From NCBI RefSeq assembly GCF_003030465.1, contig NZ_CP028339.1:2604001-2668000 (forward strand): a stretch of DNA of 64,000 nt. Direction: 5' to 3'. Each line of letters begins with the position of its first letter. The stretch's first letter is position 1. This document shows positions 39,730-51,504 of this stretch, piece by piece. Position numbers and translations under genes: made by a program. The stretch is from Thauera aromatica K172. Lineage in GTDB: Bacteria > Pseudomonadota > Gammaproteobacteria > Burkholderiales > Rhodocyclaceae. A model generated the notes under the pieces. The model had not been told where the DNA came from. It worked only from the letters and a program-made list of their open reading frames with translations, and searched no databases.

Positions 39730-41406
39730 TCACTCTACTTGTGCTTCGATGACGGCCTGGCGCAACAGCGGATGCGCGAAGCTCAGACGGCCGGCTTCGT
39801 CGCGCCGGATGACCCCGCTCGCCACAGCCAGGCCGGCGGCGGCTTCCGCGCGCTGCACGGTGTCGCCCATCGCAGCAGCCAGGGCCGCCGGCTCCACCGG
39901 CGCATCGGAAAGGGCCACGCTGCGCAGCAGGAGACGGTCAAGGCCGAGGTTGTCGAGGCGCGAGCCGATCACGAAACGCAGCGACAGGGGCAAGGCCGAA
40001 GTGGTTTTCCGGGCGGCAAGCTGACGGGCAAACAGCGGCACGCCGGTAGCGATGCGGGCAATGGTGGCGACCTGCCCCGATGGCATGCCCCGTGCCGCAA
40101 GCTCGCGCTCCACCAGGGCTTCGATGGCTTCCTGCGACATACGCCCGAGACGCAGCCTCTCGGCTTGCGACGACAGGGCTTCCGGAAAACGCCGGCCGGC
40201 AAGCAGCATCACCACCCCGCAAGCCGCGTCCGCTGCGGCCGCCAGCCGGGCAATGACGTCACCCGGCAGCAGATGGCAGTCGTCGATGATGAGTAGCCGC
40301 ACTGCATCATCGGCCCGCCGCGTCAACGCCGCGAGAATGGTGTCGACTTCCACTGGCGCGCCAGAAGACAGTTCGTAGACACGGGCGCCGCCACTGTCGG
40401 GCTGGCTGGTGAAGTGGCGCACCGACCACCGCAATACCGCACCCCGGCTGGCCAGATGGCGGCAGAGGTGAGACTTGCCCATCCCCGTTTCGCCTTCCAC
40501 CAGGATGAGCCGCCCCTTGTCCGGGCTGGCCGCCAACCTGGTCTCCAGAAAGGTCAGTTCCTCGTCACGGCCGAGCGGCGGCTCCCAGGACGTTTCGGTG
40601 CAGCAGGGCAGGCGGTCCAGTCCGGAAAAGGGCATTTCCGGTGTGGCGAACACCGTTCCACAGGCGCTCAGTGCCTGCAGCAGTTCCCTCACGGAAGTAC
40701 CCAGCCGGAGCATTCCCGGCGTGGCTGCGATCGCCGACTCACGGGCCTCGGCGATCGCAGGCGTGGCGATGGCCTCGCCCGACCAGCCGCCGAGCCGGTT
40801 CATGCTGGCAATCGCTAGGCCGGCGGTGAGGCCGCCACGCAAGGCATCCCGCAACGAAGAATCGTGTGCCGCCAGCGTATCCGCCAGCAGATGGCCGGCG
40901 CGCAGGACGAGAAAAAGATCGTGCTCGCCGGGCGACTGGATGCCGAAGATCAGATCGCCGGCATGGCCTCGCCGAGCCAGGAACAGCGCATCGTGATCGA
41001 ATGCGTAGCTGGCCAGGGTCTGATGCAGCAGCCGGCCGGCAGAGGCCGTCGCCGTTTCCGGCAGCACGACGCTGAGGACAATGCAGGGACGGCGTTCGAG
41101 AAGGCCCTCGCCTGCGACTAGGCTGGAAACCTTGTGCGTCTCCGGCGCACGGGCAGCGATTTCGCGTGAAACTGCCATTGTCCGGTTGTGGACGCCCAAT
41201 TTCTTGAACAATGCAACGACATGCTGCTTTACGGTCCCCAAGCCGATACCGAGTTCATTGGCAATTTCCTTATTGACCTTGCCCGCCCGCAGCAATTCGA
41301 GAATCTGCTGCTGGCGGGCAGACAGCTTCGGCAATCCCGTGGACGGAACGCTGCCGGCGAACAGGCACGGTTCATCCTGTGGCGAGACTCGATCCACAAA
41401 GCGCAT
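39730..41406 (-). CDS. LuxR-type regulator with N-terminal HTH and C-terminal P-loop ATPase
   Basis: This is a 558-residue regulator with an inverted domain order. A LuxR/GerE HTH lies at about 27-80 (LSARQQQILELLRAGKVNKEIANELG, then TVKQHVVALFKKLGV, read in two parts). A middle domain at about 105-250 resembles a degenerate nucleotide-cyclase fold, which is a guess. An AAA/STAND-like ATPase begins near 278, with Walker A VEGETGMGKS (about 303-312) and Walker B LLIIDDCHLL. Typical MalT-type proteins carry the HTH at the C-terminus. The ATG shares a base with the stop of the TolC-type gene (TGATG), and the gene sits inside the secretion operon, so it probably controls it. Confidence 0.85.
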   Translation of the reverse strand: MRFVDRVSPQDEPCLFAGSVPSTGLPKLSARQQQILELLRAGKVNKEIANELGIGLGTVKQHVVALFKKLGVHNRTMAVSREIAARAPETHKVSSLVAGEGLLERRPCIVLSVVLPETATASAGRLLHQTLASYAFDHDALFLARRGHAGDLIFGIQSPGEHDLFLVLRAGHLLADTLAAHDSSLRDALRGGLTAGLAIASMNRLGGWSGEAIATPAIAEARESAIAATPGMLRLGTSVRELLQALSACGTVFATPEMPFSGLDRLPCCTETSWEPPLGRDEELTFLETRLAASPDKGRLILVEGETGMGKSHLCRHLASRGAVLRWSVRHFTSQPDSGGARVYELSSGAPVEVDTILAALTRRADDAVRLLIIDDCHLLPGDVIARLAAAADAACGVVMLLAGRRFPEALSSQAERLRLGRMSQEAIEALVERELAARGMPSGQVATIARIATGVPLFARQLAARKTTSALPLSLRFVIGSRLDNLGLDRLLLRSVALSDAPVEPAALAAAMGDTVQRAEAAAGLAVASGVIRRDEAGRLSFAHPLLRQAVIEAQVE

Positions 41407-43463
41407 CAGTATTCTCCCGAAGTGCTTGCCCGGCCGTCGATCTGCGTTGCGGCCATTCCTGTTGCCAGGGTGGCCGGCATGCCGGATGGTTCTCCGGTGG
41501 TCTTCGTCACCAGTTCGACCAGATTCGTCCCGCTGTCTGCCGCCGGCTGCAGGAGTGAGCGGCTGCCGGCATTTTCCTGCGGCACCCGTGAGGCATCGGC
41601 CAGCTCTGCCGAAGACAGGGTCCGGCAACGCTGCAGCTGCGACATCAGGCGGCTGCAAAAGCCGTTCGCCTCCTCCAGCGTATCGAAATGCGAGACAAAA
41701 ACGCGATACCACGAAGCGCGCATCTGTCGTTCGCTGGCAATCTGCCCCTGCAGACGCGACAGCAGCCTGCGCCCGGCCATCTGCTCCGGGAAACGGGCGT
41801 TCAGATCCCGCCAGAGGTGTGCGATACCGGCACGGTCCTGGACGCCGGCGATCTCGACGACCCAGTGTTCATAATCCGGAGCCGGTGCGTAGGATTGCCC
41901 GGGCGACGCCGATGGCACACCGGCCAGTGGCACCGGGCCGGCGGACAAGGGCAAGGGCACACCATCAACCGGAGGCGGGTCGTCGGGCACACCTCCGCCG
42001 AGCGCACCGAATAATGCGACCAGGCCCTTATGGCGCTCCATGTTGATCCGGTGCAGCTCGTCGAGATTGCGGTGATAAGTCCGCTGCGTATCGAGCAGGG
42101 TCAGGTAGTCGATGGCGCCGGCCTGGTAAGACTCGCTGCTCAGCTCCCATGCCCGGTGCGCAGCATCGGTGGCCCGTCGTTGCGCTTCGAGGCGCCGCCC
42201 GTTCAGATCGATAGCCGCGATGGCGTCATCGACCTCACGGATCGCGGTGTAGAGGACCCGGATGTAGGTCTCGACCATTTCCTCGTGCAGGGCGCGCGCA
42301 AGAACCACTTCATTGGAACGCTTGCCATGGTCGAAAAGCGTTGCGGTGAGGTTGGCGATCAGGTTCCAGAACAAGTTGTGCGAGTCAAACAGCCGCGAGA
42401 AGACGAGACTGCCATAACCAAGCTGCGCGCTCAGATCGAGCGCGGGCAGCAACCGTGCGCGGGCCACGTCGATATCGGCGTCGGAGGCACGCAGGCGGGA
42501 TTCGACCGCACGCACGTCGGGGCGCTGCAGCACCAGATGAGCGGGGATGCCGGGCAGAGCCTCGGGGAAATTCAGCGAATCAAGCCCGCGCTCGGTCAAC
42601 CCGAGCACGGAAGGCGTCGCGCCGACCAGCGTCGCCAGGCTGTTGGCGACATTTTCGCGCTGCAGCTCCAGCCCCGGGATCGTCGCCTGAACCGAGAATA
42701 CGGCGGCCCGCTGCTGCTCGAGGTCGGTGATCGTGGCGTCGCCGATTTCGGTGCGCACTCGAACCGATTCGAGCATGTCGCTGAGCACGCTTTCGGTCTC
42801 CCGGGCAACCCGGATGCGATCGTTGAGGGAGAGATATTCAACGTAGAGGCTCGCCGTGCTTGCAATCAGCACCCGCCGGACATCGTCGCGCTGATAGGCT
42901 GCGCGCCCCAGTTGCAACTCGGCCGATTCCGTCAGTGCCTCGCGCTCACCCCAGAGATCAACACGCCAGTCGGCACGCAGGCCCAGCTGATAGACGCGGC
43001 GCGATTCCGGCGTTCCTCCTTCTTGCACCGAAGCAACGCCGCCTCGGGGCGACTCCTGGAGCGCCCGGTAAGGCAGGGTCAGCACCGGCAGCTCATCGGC
43101 GGCCGCTTGGTCGGCGCGCGCCTTGGCCTGCGCGATGCGCAAGGACGCAATGCGCAGGTCAGCGTTGTTGGCAATCGCACGGTCGACGAGGGCATCCAGC
43201 TCCGTGCTGGACAGCCCGCGCCACCATTCGGCAAGCTGCGCCTGCACCAGCCCACCGGCAGCCGGGCGTTCCCCTTCGGACAGCTCCTGCTGCGCCTGAG
43301 GCAGCACCGGATCCGCCGGCTGCTTGAAGCGAGCCGGAACCGGTACCGGTGGAACCTCGTAGGTGGGCCGCTTGATGGCGCAGCCGGAAAGAAAAAAAAT
43401 GACCAGCAGTGCTCCCAGGCGCCCGCTCCTCCAGCGGCCGCTGGCTCGGAAGGATTCAGGCAC
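41406..43463 (-). CDS. TolC/NodT-type outer-membrane lipoprotein with C-terminal SPOR-like domain
   Basis: This is a protein of about 685 residues. A lipobox (VIFFLSGC, Cys about 28) and an outer-membrane efflux channel follow (about 60-480), containing the typical helical repeats (LDALVDRAIANNADLRIA, VLQRPDVRAVESRLRASDADI). After a Pro-rich linker (about 490-520) comes an extra domain (about 530-620) with two repeats of the SPOR style, HWVVEIAGVQDRAGI and WYRVFVSHFDTLEEANGFC. SPOR domains bind denuded peptidoglycan at division sites. The start is GTG 43463, ten bases after GGAG; TTG 43472, overlapping the ParA stop (TTGA), is an alternative. Confidence 0.85.
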   Translation of the reverse strand: MPESFRASGRWRSGRLGALLVIFFLSGCAIKRPTYEVPPVPVPARFKQPADPVLPQAQQELSEGERPAAGGLVQAQLAEWWRGLSSTELDALVDRAIANNADLRIASLRIAQAKARADQAAADELPVLTLPYRALQESPRGGVASVQEGGTPESRRVYQLGLRADWRVDLWGEREALTESAELQLGRAAYQRDDVRRVLIASTASLYVEYLSLNDRIRVARETESVLSDMLESVRVRTEIGDATITDLEQQRAAVFSVQATIPGLELQRENVANSLATLVGATPSVLGLTERGLDSLNFPEALPGIPAHLVLQRPDVRAVESRLRASDADIDVARARLLPALDLSAQLGYGSLVFSRLFDSHNLFWNLIANLTATLFDHGKRSNEVVLARALHEEMVETYIRVLYTAIREVDDAIAAIDLNGRRLEAQRRATDAAHRAWELSSESYQAGAIDYLTLLDTQRTYHRNLDELHRINMERHKGLVALFGALGGGVPDDPPPVDGVPLPLSAGPVPLAGVPSASPGQSYAPAPDYEHWVVEIAGVQDRAGIAHLWRDLNARFPEQMAGRRLLSRLQGQIASERQMRASWYRVFVSHFDTLEEANGFCSRLMSQLQRCRTLSSAELADASRVPQENAGSRSLLQPAADSGTNLVELVTKTTGEPSGMPATLATGMAATQIDGRASTSGEY

Positions 43464-43468
43464 CTCGT

Positions 43469-44248
43469 TCAAGCTCCGTGGCGCCGCGTCAATGTGTCAT
43501 GCAGGGCGACGTATTCTTGTGACAACTTGTGCTTCGGATCGAGGTGGATCATCGGCGTCGATTGCGCATGCGATTCTTTGATCTTCACCGAAGCCGAAAG
43601 ATAAGGCTGGAGCACGGTGAGGCCTTCATCGATCAGTTCCTGCACCACCTTTTGCGGCAAGCTGGCACGCGGCTGAAATTGGTTGACGACGATGCCCTCT
43701 ACTTCCAGGCCACGGTTGTGGTCGGACTTGATCTCCCGCACGCTCTCCAGGAGCGAATACAGCGCCTTGCGCGAGAACTCGTCGCAATCGAAGGGAATAA
43801 GGCAGGCATCGGCTGCGATCAGCGCCGAACGGGTGAAGAAGTTGAGCGCCGGCGGAGTGTCGATGAACACGCAGTCGAAATCATCGCTCAGTTCGTCGAG
43901 CGCATCGCGCAGCTTGTAGATCTTGTAGCGCGATTCGAGCTTGCCCTGCAGTTCTTCGAGTTGCGGGTGGGATGGCATCACGTGCAGTCCCGCGAACGGA
44001 GTGACGGCGACGAAATCCGTGATGGCGCGCGGGTTGAGCTTGAAGTTCAGGGTCTGATCGAAAAAATCCGCCAGCGTGGCCTCGAGCGCACCTCCTCCGG
44101 CCCCGAGCAGGTACTGGGTGGAATTGCCCTGGGGATCGAGATCGACCACCAGCGTGCGCAGCCCCTGTCGTGCGCTGATTGCCGCCAGGTTGCAGGCGAT
44201 GGTGGACTTGCCGACTCCGCCCTTCTGATTGAACACCACACGTCGCAT
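43469..44248 (-). CDS. ParA-family ATPase
   Basis: This is a 259-residue deviant-Walker ATPase: MRRVVFNQKGGVGKSTIACNL at the N-terminus, DLDPQGNST and FIDTPP for the A' and B motifs, and IVVNQFQPRASL near residue 185. Such ATPases position plasmids, chromosomes or protein complexes such as chemotaxis arrays and secretion machines. No ParB partner or parS-like sites are visible nearby, which favours a role in placing the secretion apparatus. ATG 44248 follows GGAGGATAGAAG. It leads the block of overlapping secretion genes. Confidence 0.9.
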   Translation of the reverse strand: MRRVVFNQKGGVGKSTIACNLAAISARQGLRTLVVDLDPQGNSTQYLLGAGGGALEATLADFFDQTLNFKLNPRAITDFVAVTPFAGLHVMPSHPQLEELQGKLESRYKIYKLRDALDELSDDFDCVFIDTPPALNFFTRSALIAADACLIPFDCDEFSRKALYSLLESVREIKSDHNRGLEVEGIVVNQFQPRASLPQKVVQELIDEGLTVLQPYLSASVKIKESHAQSTPMIHLDPKHKLSQEYVALHDTLTRRHGA

Positions 44249-44371
44249 TCTTCTATCCTCCGGTTGGGTCGCGGGATTATGCAGCAGGATCCACGCGTCC
44301 GGCCGGAGTGCAAACGGCATGAATCAAGGCTGTATTCGGGATAATGCCGCCAGTGCGGCTACCCTCCGGTC

Positions 44372-45067
44372 TCACGCCGGACCGGGAGGCTTGCGTCCGG
44401 GATTGTATTTCTCTCCGAAGCTGCAATTGAAATTGCAGCCATGGCAAACCGAAGGAGCCACCAGATCGAGCGCCAGGTGCAGTGCATGATTGCAGGCGCG
44501 AAGCTGCACGCCCCGGTCGCGCAACAGCTTCATGCTTGCAGCGGCCTGAGCCTGATCACCGCGGGCACGCGAAAGATCGAGTACAGCGCCTGCCTTGACG
44601 CAGCGCAACAGGTGCAGGATCGCCGGCAGGCTGCCGAGGTCGCCGGAAAAATTCACCCGCCCGTCACGGTACTGGATCGAGTAGGCCTTGCTGAGGGTGA
44701 CGATGTGAGCGAGCAGGGCATCGCCGAGCTCACGGGTGAACCTGAGCGCCAGCGTGTTCTTGCCCCGGCGAATGAGCGCAGCCGAACGCGACAGGGTTTC
44801 ACCGCCCAGATCGAGCGTCACCACGCCCGGCTCATTCGCTGCCGTTTCGCTGTCTCCGTGAGTGAGGGCAACGGAGGATTCAAGCAGGCAGCCGGAGGCC
44901 GAGATATTGAGCATCACACCATGGTAATGGGAGGGGCCGATATCGAAACTGGCCGTGGGTGGCTGCGTCGAATGCCAGCGCCCCACCCGTCTGCGGTCGC
45001 CGGCACGACGATCGGACGTGCCGCGATCGAAAGTCCGTCGGTCGGTAAAACGTCGTTCGGGCGTCAT
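44372..45067 (-). CDS. PilZ-domain protein with a Cys-rich C-terminus
   Basis: This protein is about 231 residues. The N-terminal region is Arg-rich (RRFTDRR, DRRAGDRRRVGR) and is followed by NISASGCLLES, together matching the RxxxR plus (D/N)xSxxG pattern of c-di-GMP-binding PilZ domains. The domain runs to about residue 125. The C-terminal half is helical and ends with SVCHGCNFNCSFGEKYNP, a cysteine cluster of possible metal-binding type. ATG 45067 lies nine bases after GGAG; upstream in-frame starts (TTG 45136, ATG 45082) lack one. The gene lies 123 bases before parA, and may couple c-di-GMP to the block; the link is inferred from position. Confidence 0.8.
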   Translation of the reverse strand: MTPERRFTDRRTFDRGTSDRRAGDRRRVGRWHSTQPPTASFDIGPSHYHGVMLNISASGCLLESSVALTHGDSETAANEPGVVTLDLGGETLSRSAALIRRGKNTLALRFTRELGDALLAHIVTLSKAYSIQYRDGRVNFSGDLGSLPAILHLLRCVKAGAVLDLSRARGDQAQAAASMKLLRDRGVQLRACNHALHLALDLVAPSVCHGCNFNCSFGEKYNPGRKPPGPA

Positions 45068-45269
45068 GGGCCGGAACTCCATGCATATGCCGGCGCACCG
45101 GACGGGCGAGCGGCAGGAGAAGGAAATGGTCGACAAGGATAAGGCAATACGGCCTACAAGTTCGTCATGAACAGCGCCCCTTTTTGCACCTTATTGCGCA
45201 CTACGTCACACTGACCGCATCCAGCCAGCGAAGCGGCCTCCCGGGCCCACGGACCGTGCGGGCCTCCGC

Positions 45270-47495
45270 TTACGCCGCCTCGAGCTTGGCCACCGACAGC
45301 AGCAGCCACTTCACCCCGGCCGGGCCGAAGTTGATCTGCACTTTCGCATCCGTCCCGCTGCCTTCGGCGGCGACAATGACCCCCTGGCCGAACTTGGCAT
45401 GGCTCACCGCCTGGCCGATGCGCAGCCCATTGGGCAGCGGAGCGAAGGCCGGGCGCGGCGCGCGCTGCACCGGCGCTGACGGCTTGAAGTAGCCGCCGCC
45501 CGCGCCGGCCCTCATCGAGCCAAACTCGCCGCCGGCGGCGCTGCGCGGGTTCGGCGGCGTGAGCCACTTGGTCAGCCCGGCCGGCACTTCCTCGAGGAAG
45601 CGCGAACGCAGGTTGTAGCGCGTCTGCCCGTGCAGCATGCGGCTCTGGGCGAAGGACAGGTAGAGGCGCTCGCGCGCCCGCGTCACCGCCACGTACATCA
45701 GGCGGCGCTCCTCCTCCAGACCGTCGCTCTCGAGCAGGCTGTTCTCATGCGGAAACAACCCTTCTTCCAGGCCGGACAGGAAGACGGCGTTGAATTCCAG
45801 CCCCTTGGCCGAATGCACCGTCATCAGCTGCACCGCGTCGGCGCCCGGGTCGGCCTGGTGCTCGCCGGCCTCGAGCGAGGCGTGGGCGAGGAAGTCGGCG
45901 AGCAGCGCATGCGCCGCGGCCGCCTCCTCGGGCGCGCGCTGGGCCTGGGCTTCGGCGAGGAAGTTGGCGGCGGCGTTGATCAGCTCGTCGAGGTTCTCGA
46001 GGCGCTCGCGGCCTTCCTTCTCGGCCTTGTAGTGGGCACGCAGGCCGCTGGCGTCGAGCACGTGATCGACCAGTTCGGGCAGCGGCAGGCCGGCGGTGTC
46101 GCGGCGCAGGTCCTCGACCAGGCGGACGAAGACGGCGAGCGCGCTGCCGGGCTTGCCGGAGAGGTGGGGCACGGTCGCGTACAGGCTGGTGTTGTACGTG
46201 CGCGCGGCGTCCTGCAGCACTTCGAGCGAGCGCGCGCCGATGCCGCGGGTGGGGAAGTTCACCACGCGGGCAAAGACGGTGTCGTCGTCCGCGTTGGCGA
46301 TCAGGCGCAGGTAGGCGAGCGCGTGCTTGATCTCCTGGCGCTCGAAGAAGCGCAGCCCGCCATAGACGCGGTAGGGCAGGCCGGCGGAGAAGAGCTGGTG
46401 CTCGAGCACGCGCGACTGCGCGTTGGAGCGGTAGAGCAGCGCGATCTCGCTCCTCAGCGCGCCCTCGCGCACCAGCTGCTGGATCTCCTCGACGATCCAG
46501 CGCGCCTCGTCGCCGTCGGAAAAGGCCTCGAACACGCGGATCGGCTCGCCCGCGCCCTGGTCGGTCCACAGGTTCTTGCCGAGACGGTTGGTGTTGTGGC
46601 GGATGATCGCGTTGGCAGCGTCGAGGATGTTGCTGCGCGAGCGGTAGTTCTGCTCCAGGCGGATCACGTTGGCAACGCGGAACTCGCGCTCGAAGTCGCG
46701 CATATTGCCGACTTCGGCACCGCGGAAGCGGTAGATGCTCTGGTCGTCGTCGCCGACGCAGAACATCGCCGCCCCGCCCTCGCGCCCCTCGTCGGCGAAG
46801 AGCTTGAGCCAGCGGTACTGCAGGCGGTTGGTGTCCTGGAATTCGTCGACCAGGATGTGGCGGAAGCGGCGCTGGTAGTGGCGGCGCAGCGGCTCGTTGC
46901 GCTCGAGCAGCTCGTGGCTACGGAGCAGCAACTCCGCAAAATCCACAACAGACTCGCGCTGGCACTGCGCCTCATACTCCTGGTAGAGCTGGACGCGCTG
47001 GCGCGTGTAGTCGTCCCAGGCTTCGACCGCATGGGGGCGGATGCCGGCTTCCTTCTGGCCGTTGATGAAGTGCTGCAGCTCGCGCGGCGGGAATTTCTCG
47101 TCGTCGACGTTGAGCGCCTTCAGCAGGCGCTTGATCGCGGCGAGCTGGTCGGCCGCATCGAGGATCTGGAACAACTGCGGCAGCCCGGCATCGCGGTGGT
47201 GGGCGCGCAGCAGGCGGTTGGCGAGGCCGTGGAAGGTGCCGATCCACATCCCGCGGGGGCTCACCGGCAGCATTGCCGCCAGGCGCGCGAGCATCTCCTT
47301 GGCCGCCTTGTTGGTGAAGGTCACCGCCAGGATGGCGGCCGGATCGGCCTGGCCGGACTGGATCAGCCAGGCGATGCGGGTGGTCAGCACGCGGGTCTTG
47401 CCCGAGCCGGCGCCGGCAAGGATCAGCGCATGCTGGGGCGGCAGGCTCACGGCCTGGAGTTGTTCGGCGTTGAGATTGGCGAGCAGGTCGGACAT
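45270..47495 (-). CDS. uvrD: UvrD/Rep-family DNA helicase
   Basis: This is a superfamily 1A 3'-5' DNA helicase of about 741 residues involved in nucleotide excision and mismatch repair or fork restart. It shows MSDLLANLNAEQLQAV (Q motif), Walker A AGAGSGKTRVLTTRI, Walker B VDEFQDTNRLQY, GDDDQSIYRFRGA (motif III), QNYRS (motif IV) and VAVTRARERLYLS (motif VI). The C-terminus KFGQGVIVAAEGSGTDAKVQINF is the tudor-like tail of UvrD/PcrA. ATG 47495 gives the normal N-terminus. Between this gene and the PilZ gene lie about 200 bases without a visible gene. Confidence 0.94.
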   Translation of the reverse strand: MSDLLANLNAEQLQAVSLPPQHALILAGAGSGKTRVLTTRIAWLIQSGQADPAAILAVTFTNKAAKEMLARLAAMLPVSPRGMWIGTFHGLANRLLRAHHRDAGLPQLFQILDAADQLAAIKRLLKALNVDDEKFPPRELQHFINGQKEAGIRPHAVEAWDDYTRQRVQLYQEYEAQCQRESVVDFAELLLRSHELLERNEPLRRHYQRRFRHILVDEFQDTNRLQYRWLKLFADEGREGGAAMFCVGDDDQSIYRFRGAEVGNMRDFEREFRVANVIRLEQNYRSRSNILDAANAIIRHNTNRLGKNLWTDQGAGEPIRVFEAFSDGDEARWIVEEIQQLVREGALRSEIALLYRSNAQSRVLEHQLFSAGLPYRVYGGLRFFERQEIKHALAYLRLIANADDDTVFARVVNFPTRGIGARSLEVLQDAARTYNTSLYATVPHLSGKPGSALAVFVRLVEDLRRDTAGLPLPELVDHVLDASGLRAHYKAEKEGRERLENLDELINAAANFLAEAQAQRAPEEAAAAHALLADFLAHASLEAGEHQADPGADAVQLMTVHSAKGLEFNAVFLSGLEEGLFPHENSLLESDGLEEERRLMYVAVTRARERLYLSFAQSRMLHGQTRYNLRSRFLEEVPAGLTKWLTPPNPRSAAGGEFGSMRAGAGGGYFKPSAPVQRAPRPAFAPLPNGLRIGQAVSHAKFGQGVIVAAEGSGTDAKVQINFGPAGVKWLLLSVAKLEAA

Positions 47496-47634
47496 CGGGA
47501 TTCCTCGTTGGCCGTGCATTGTAATCCGGCGATCACGGACCGATGGCCGTCCGGAGGCGGACCGCACCGGAACGGGGTGGACGGCGGGTGCCTGTGCAGA
47601 GCGCTCATTTGCAAAAAATCAACAGTTGATGAAG

Positions 47635-47662
47635 TTTTTGTGCATTGCACCAATTTTTGTGC
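47635..47662. promoter_or_regulatory. Duplicated TTTTTGTGC motifs in an AT-rich leader
   Basis: TTTTTGTGC occurs at 47635-47643 and 47654-47662, 19 bases apart start to start, nearly two helical turns. The first overlaps the dyad GTGCA-T-TGCAC at 47640-47650. The 328-base gap 47496-47823 is markedly AT-rich around 47600-47760 and holds no other gene I can see. A TTGACC at 47689-47694 could be a -35 element, but no good -10 follows at normal spacing. Confidence 0.4.
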
Positions 47663-47823
47663 TTTGATTCGAACCAACACCGAAAAACTTGACCAATATC
47701 CAGTTGAATCAGCATGCTGCAGCTCAAAATACCGACTTCGCAGTGCAACAACCAATTTCAAACCCCGGCCCACAAGGCCGGCTCGACCCACGGCGCGACA
47801 CCCTGCGCCCAGGAGAACAGACC

Positions 47824-50881
<3,058 letters not shown>

Positions 50882-50891
50882 GGAACGCCTC

Positions 50892-51482
50892 ATGCCCGTC
50901 CGCCCGCCCCCCGCCCGTCCAGGGCAGCGCCCCTCCGCCGATGCCGCCGGCCCCGCTCCCGAGCACGGCGACATGCCGGACGCGGCCCGCCGCCGCCTTC
51001 TGCTGGCCGGCAGCGGACTGGCCGCGCTGGCACTGTCCGGCTGTGGCTTCCATCTGCGCGGGCCGCAGCGGCTCGGCTTCGCCTCCGTGCACATCGACAC
51101 TCCGGCGCAGACCGAGCTCGGCAGCCGGCTGCGACGCATGATCGCCACCACCGGCACGACCACCGTCACCGAGAATGAGCAGGACGCCGAAGCCCGCCTG
51201 CGGATCCTCGCCAACGACCGCGGGCGCGAGATCCTCAGCCTCACCGGCGCCGGCAAGGTGCGCGAGTACCAGCTCACCCAGACGCTGCGCTTCCAGCTGC
51301 TGGACAAGGCCGGGCAGCCCTTGATCCCGCCCACCGCCCTGACGGCGAGGCGCGAATACACGTTCGACGACAGCCAGGTGCTGGGCAAGGAGCAGGAAGA
51401 AGAACTGCTCTACCGCGACATGCAGAACGACCTGATGCAGCAGTTGATGCGCCGGCTCGCCAGCGCGAGCGCCCCCGGCTGA
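50892..51482 (+). CDS. lptE: LPS-assembly lipoprotein LptE
   Basis: This is an outer-membrane lipoprotein of up to 196 residues that plugs and assembles LptD. The signal is RRRLLLAGSGLAALALSGC with a lipobox Cys followed by GFHLRG, the hallmark of LptE. ATG 50892 gives a long Pro-rich N-terminal extension; ATG 50973 (MPDAARRRLLL) gives a more usual lipoprotein signal and may be the real start. It lies 10 bases after leuS. Confidence 0.92.
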   Translation: MPVRPPPARPGQRPSADAAGPAPEHGDMPDAARRRLLLAGSGLAALALSGCGFHLRGPQRLGFASVHIDTPAQTELGSRLRRMIATTGTTTVTENEQDAEARLRILANDRGREILSLTGAGKVREYQLTQTLRFQLLDKAGQPLIPPTALTARREYTFDDSQVLGKEQEEELLYRDMQNDLMQQLMRRLASASAPG

Positions 51483-51504
51483 ACCCCGCCGCCCGGATCT
51501 TCAC

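Noticed and set aside
37310-40024. A 904-codon plus-strand open frame opposite the ABC exporter
   Set aside because: The minus strand encodes intact Walker motifs and membrane domains; the plus frame is His/Gln/Arg-rich, typical of antisense translation.
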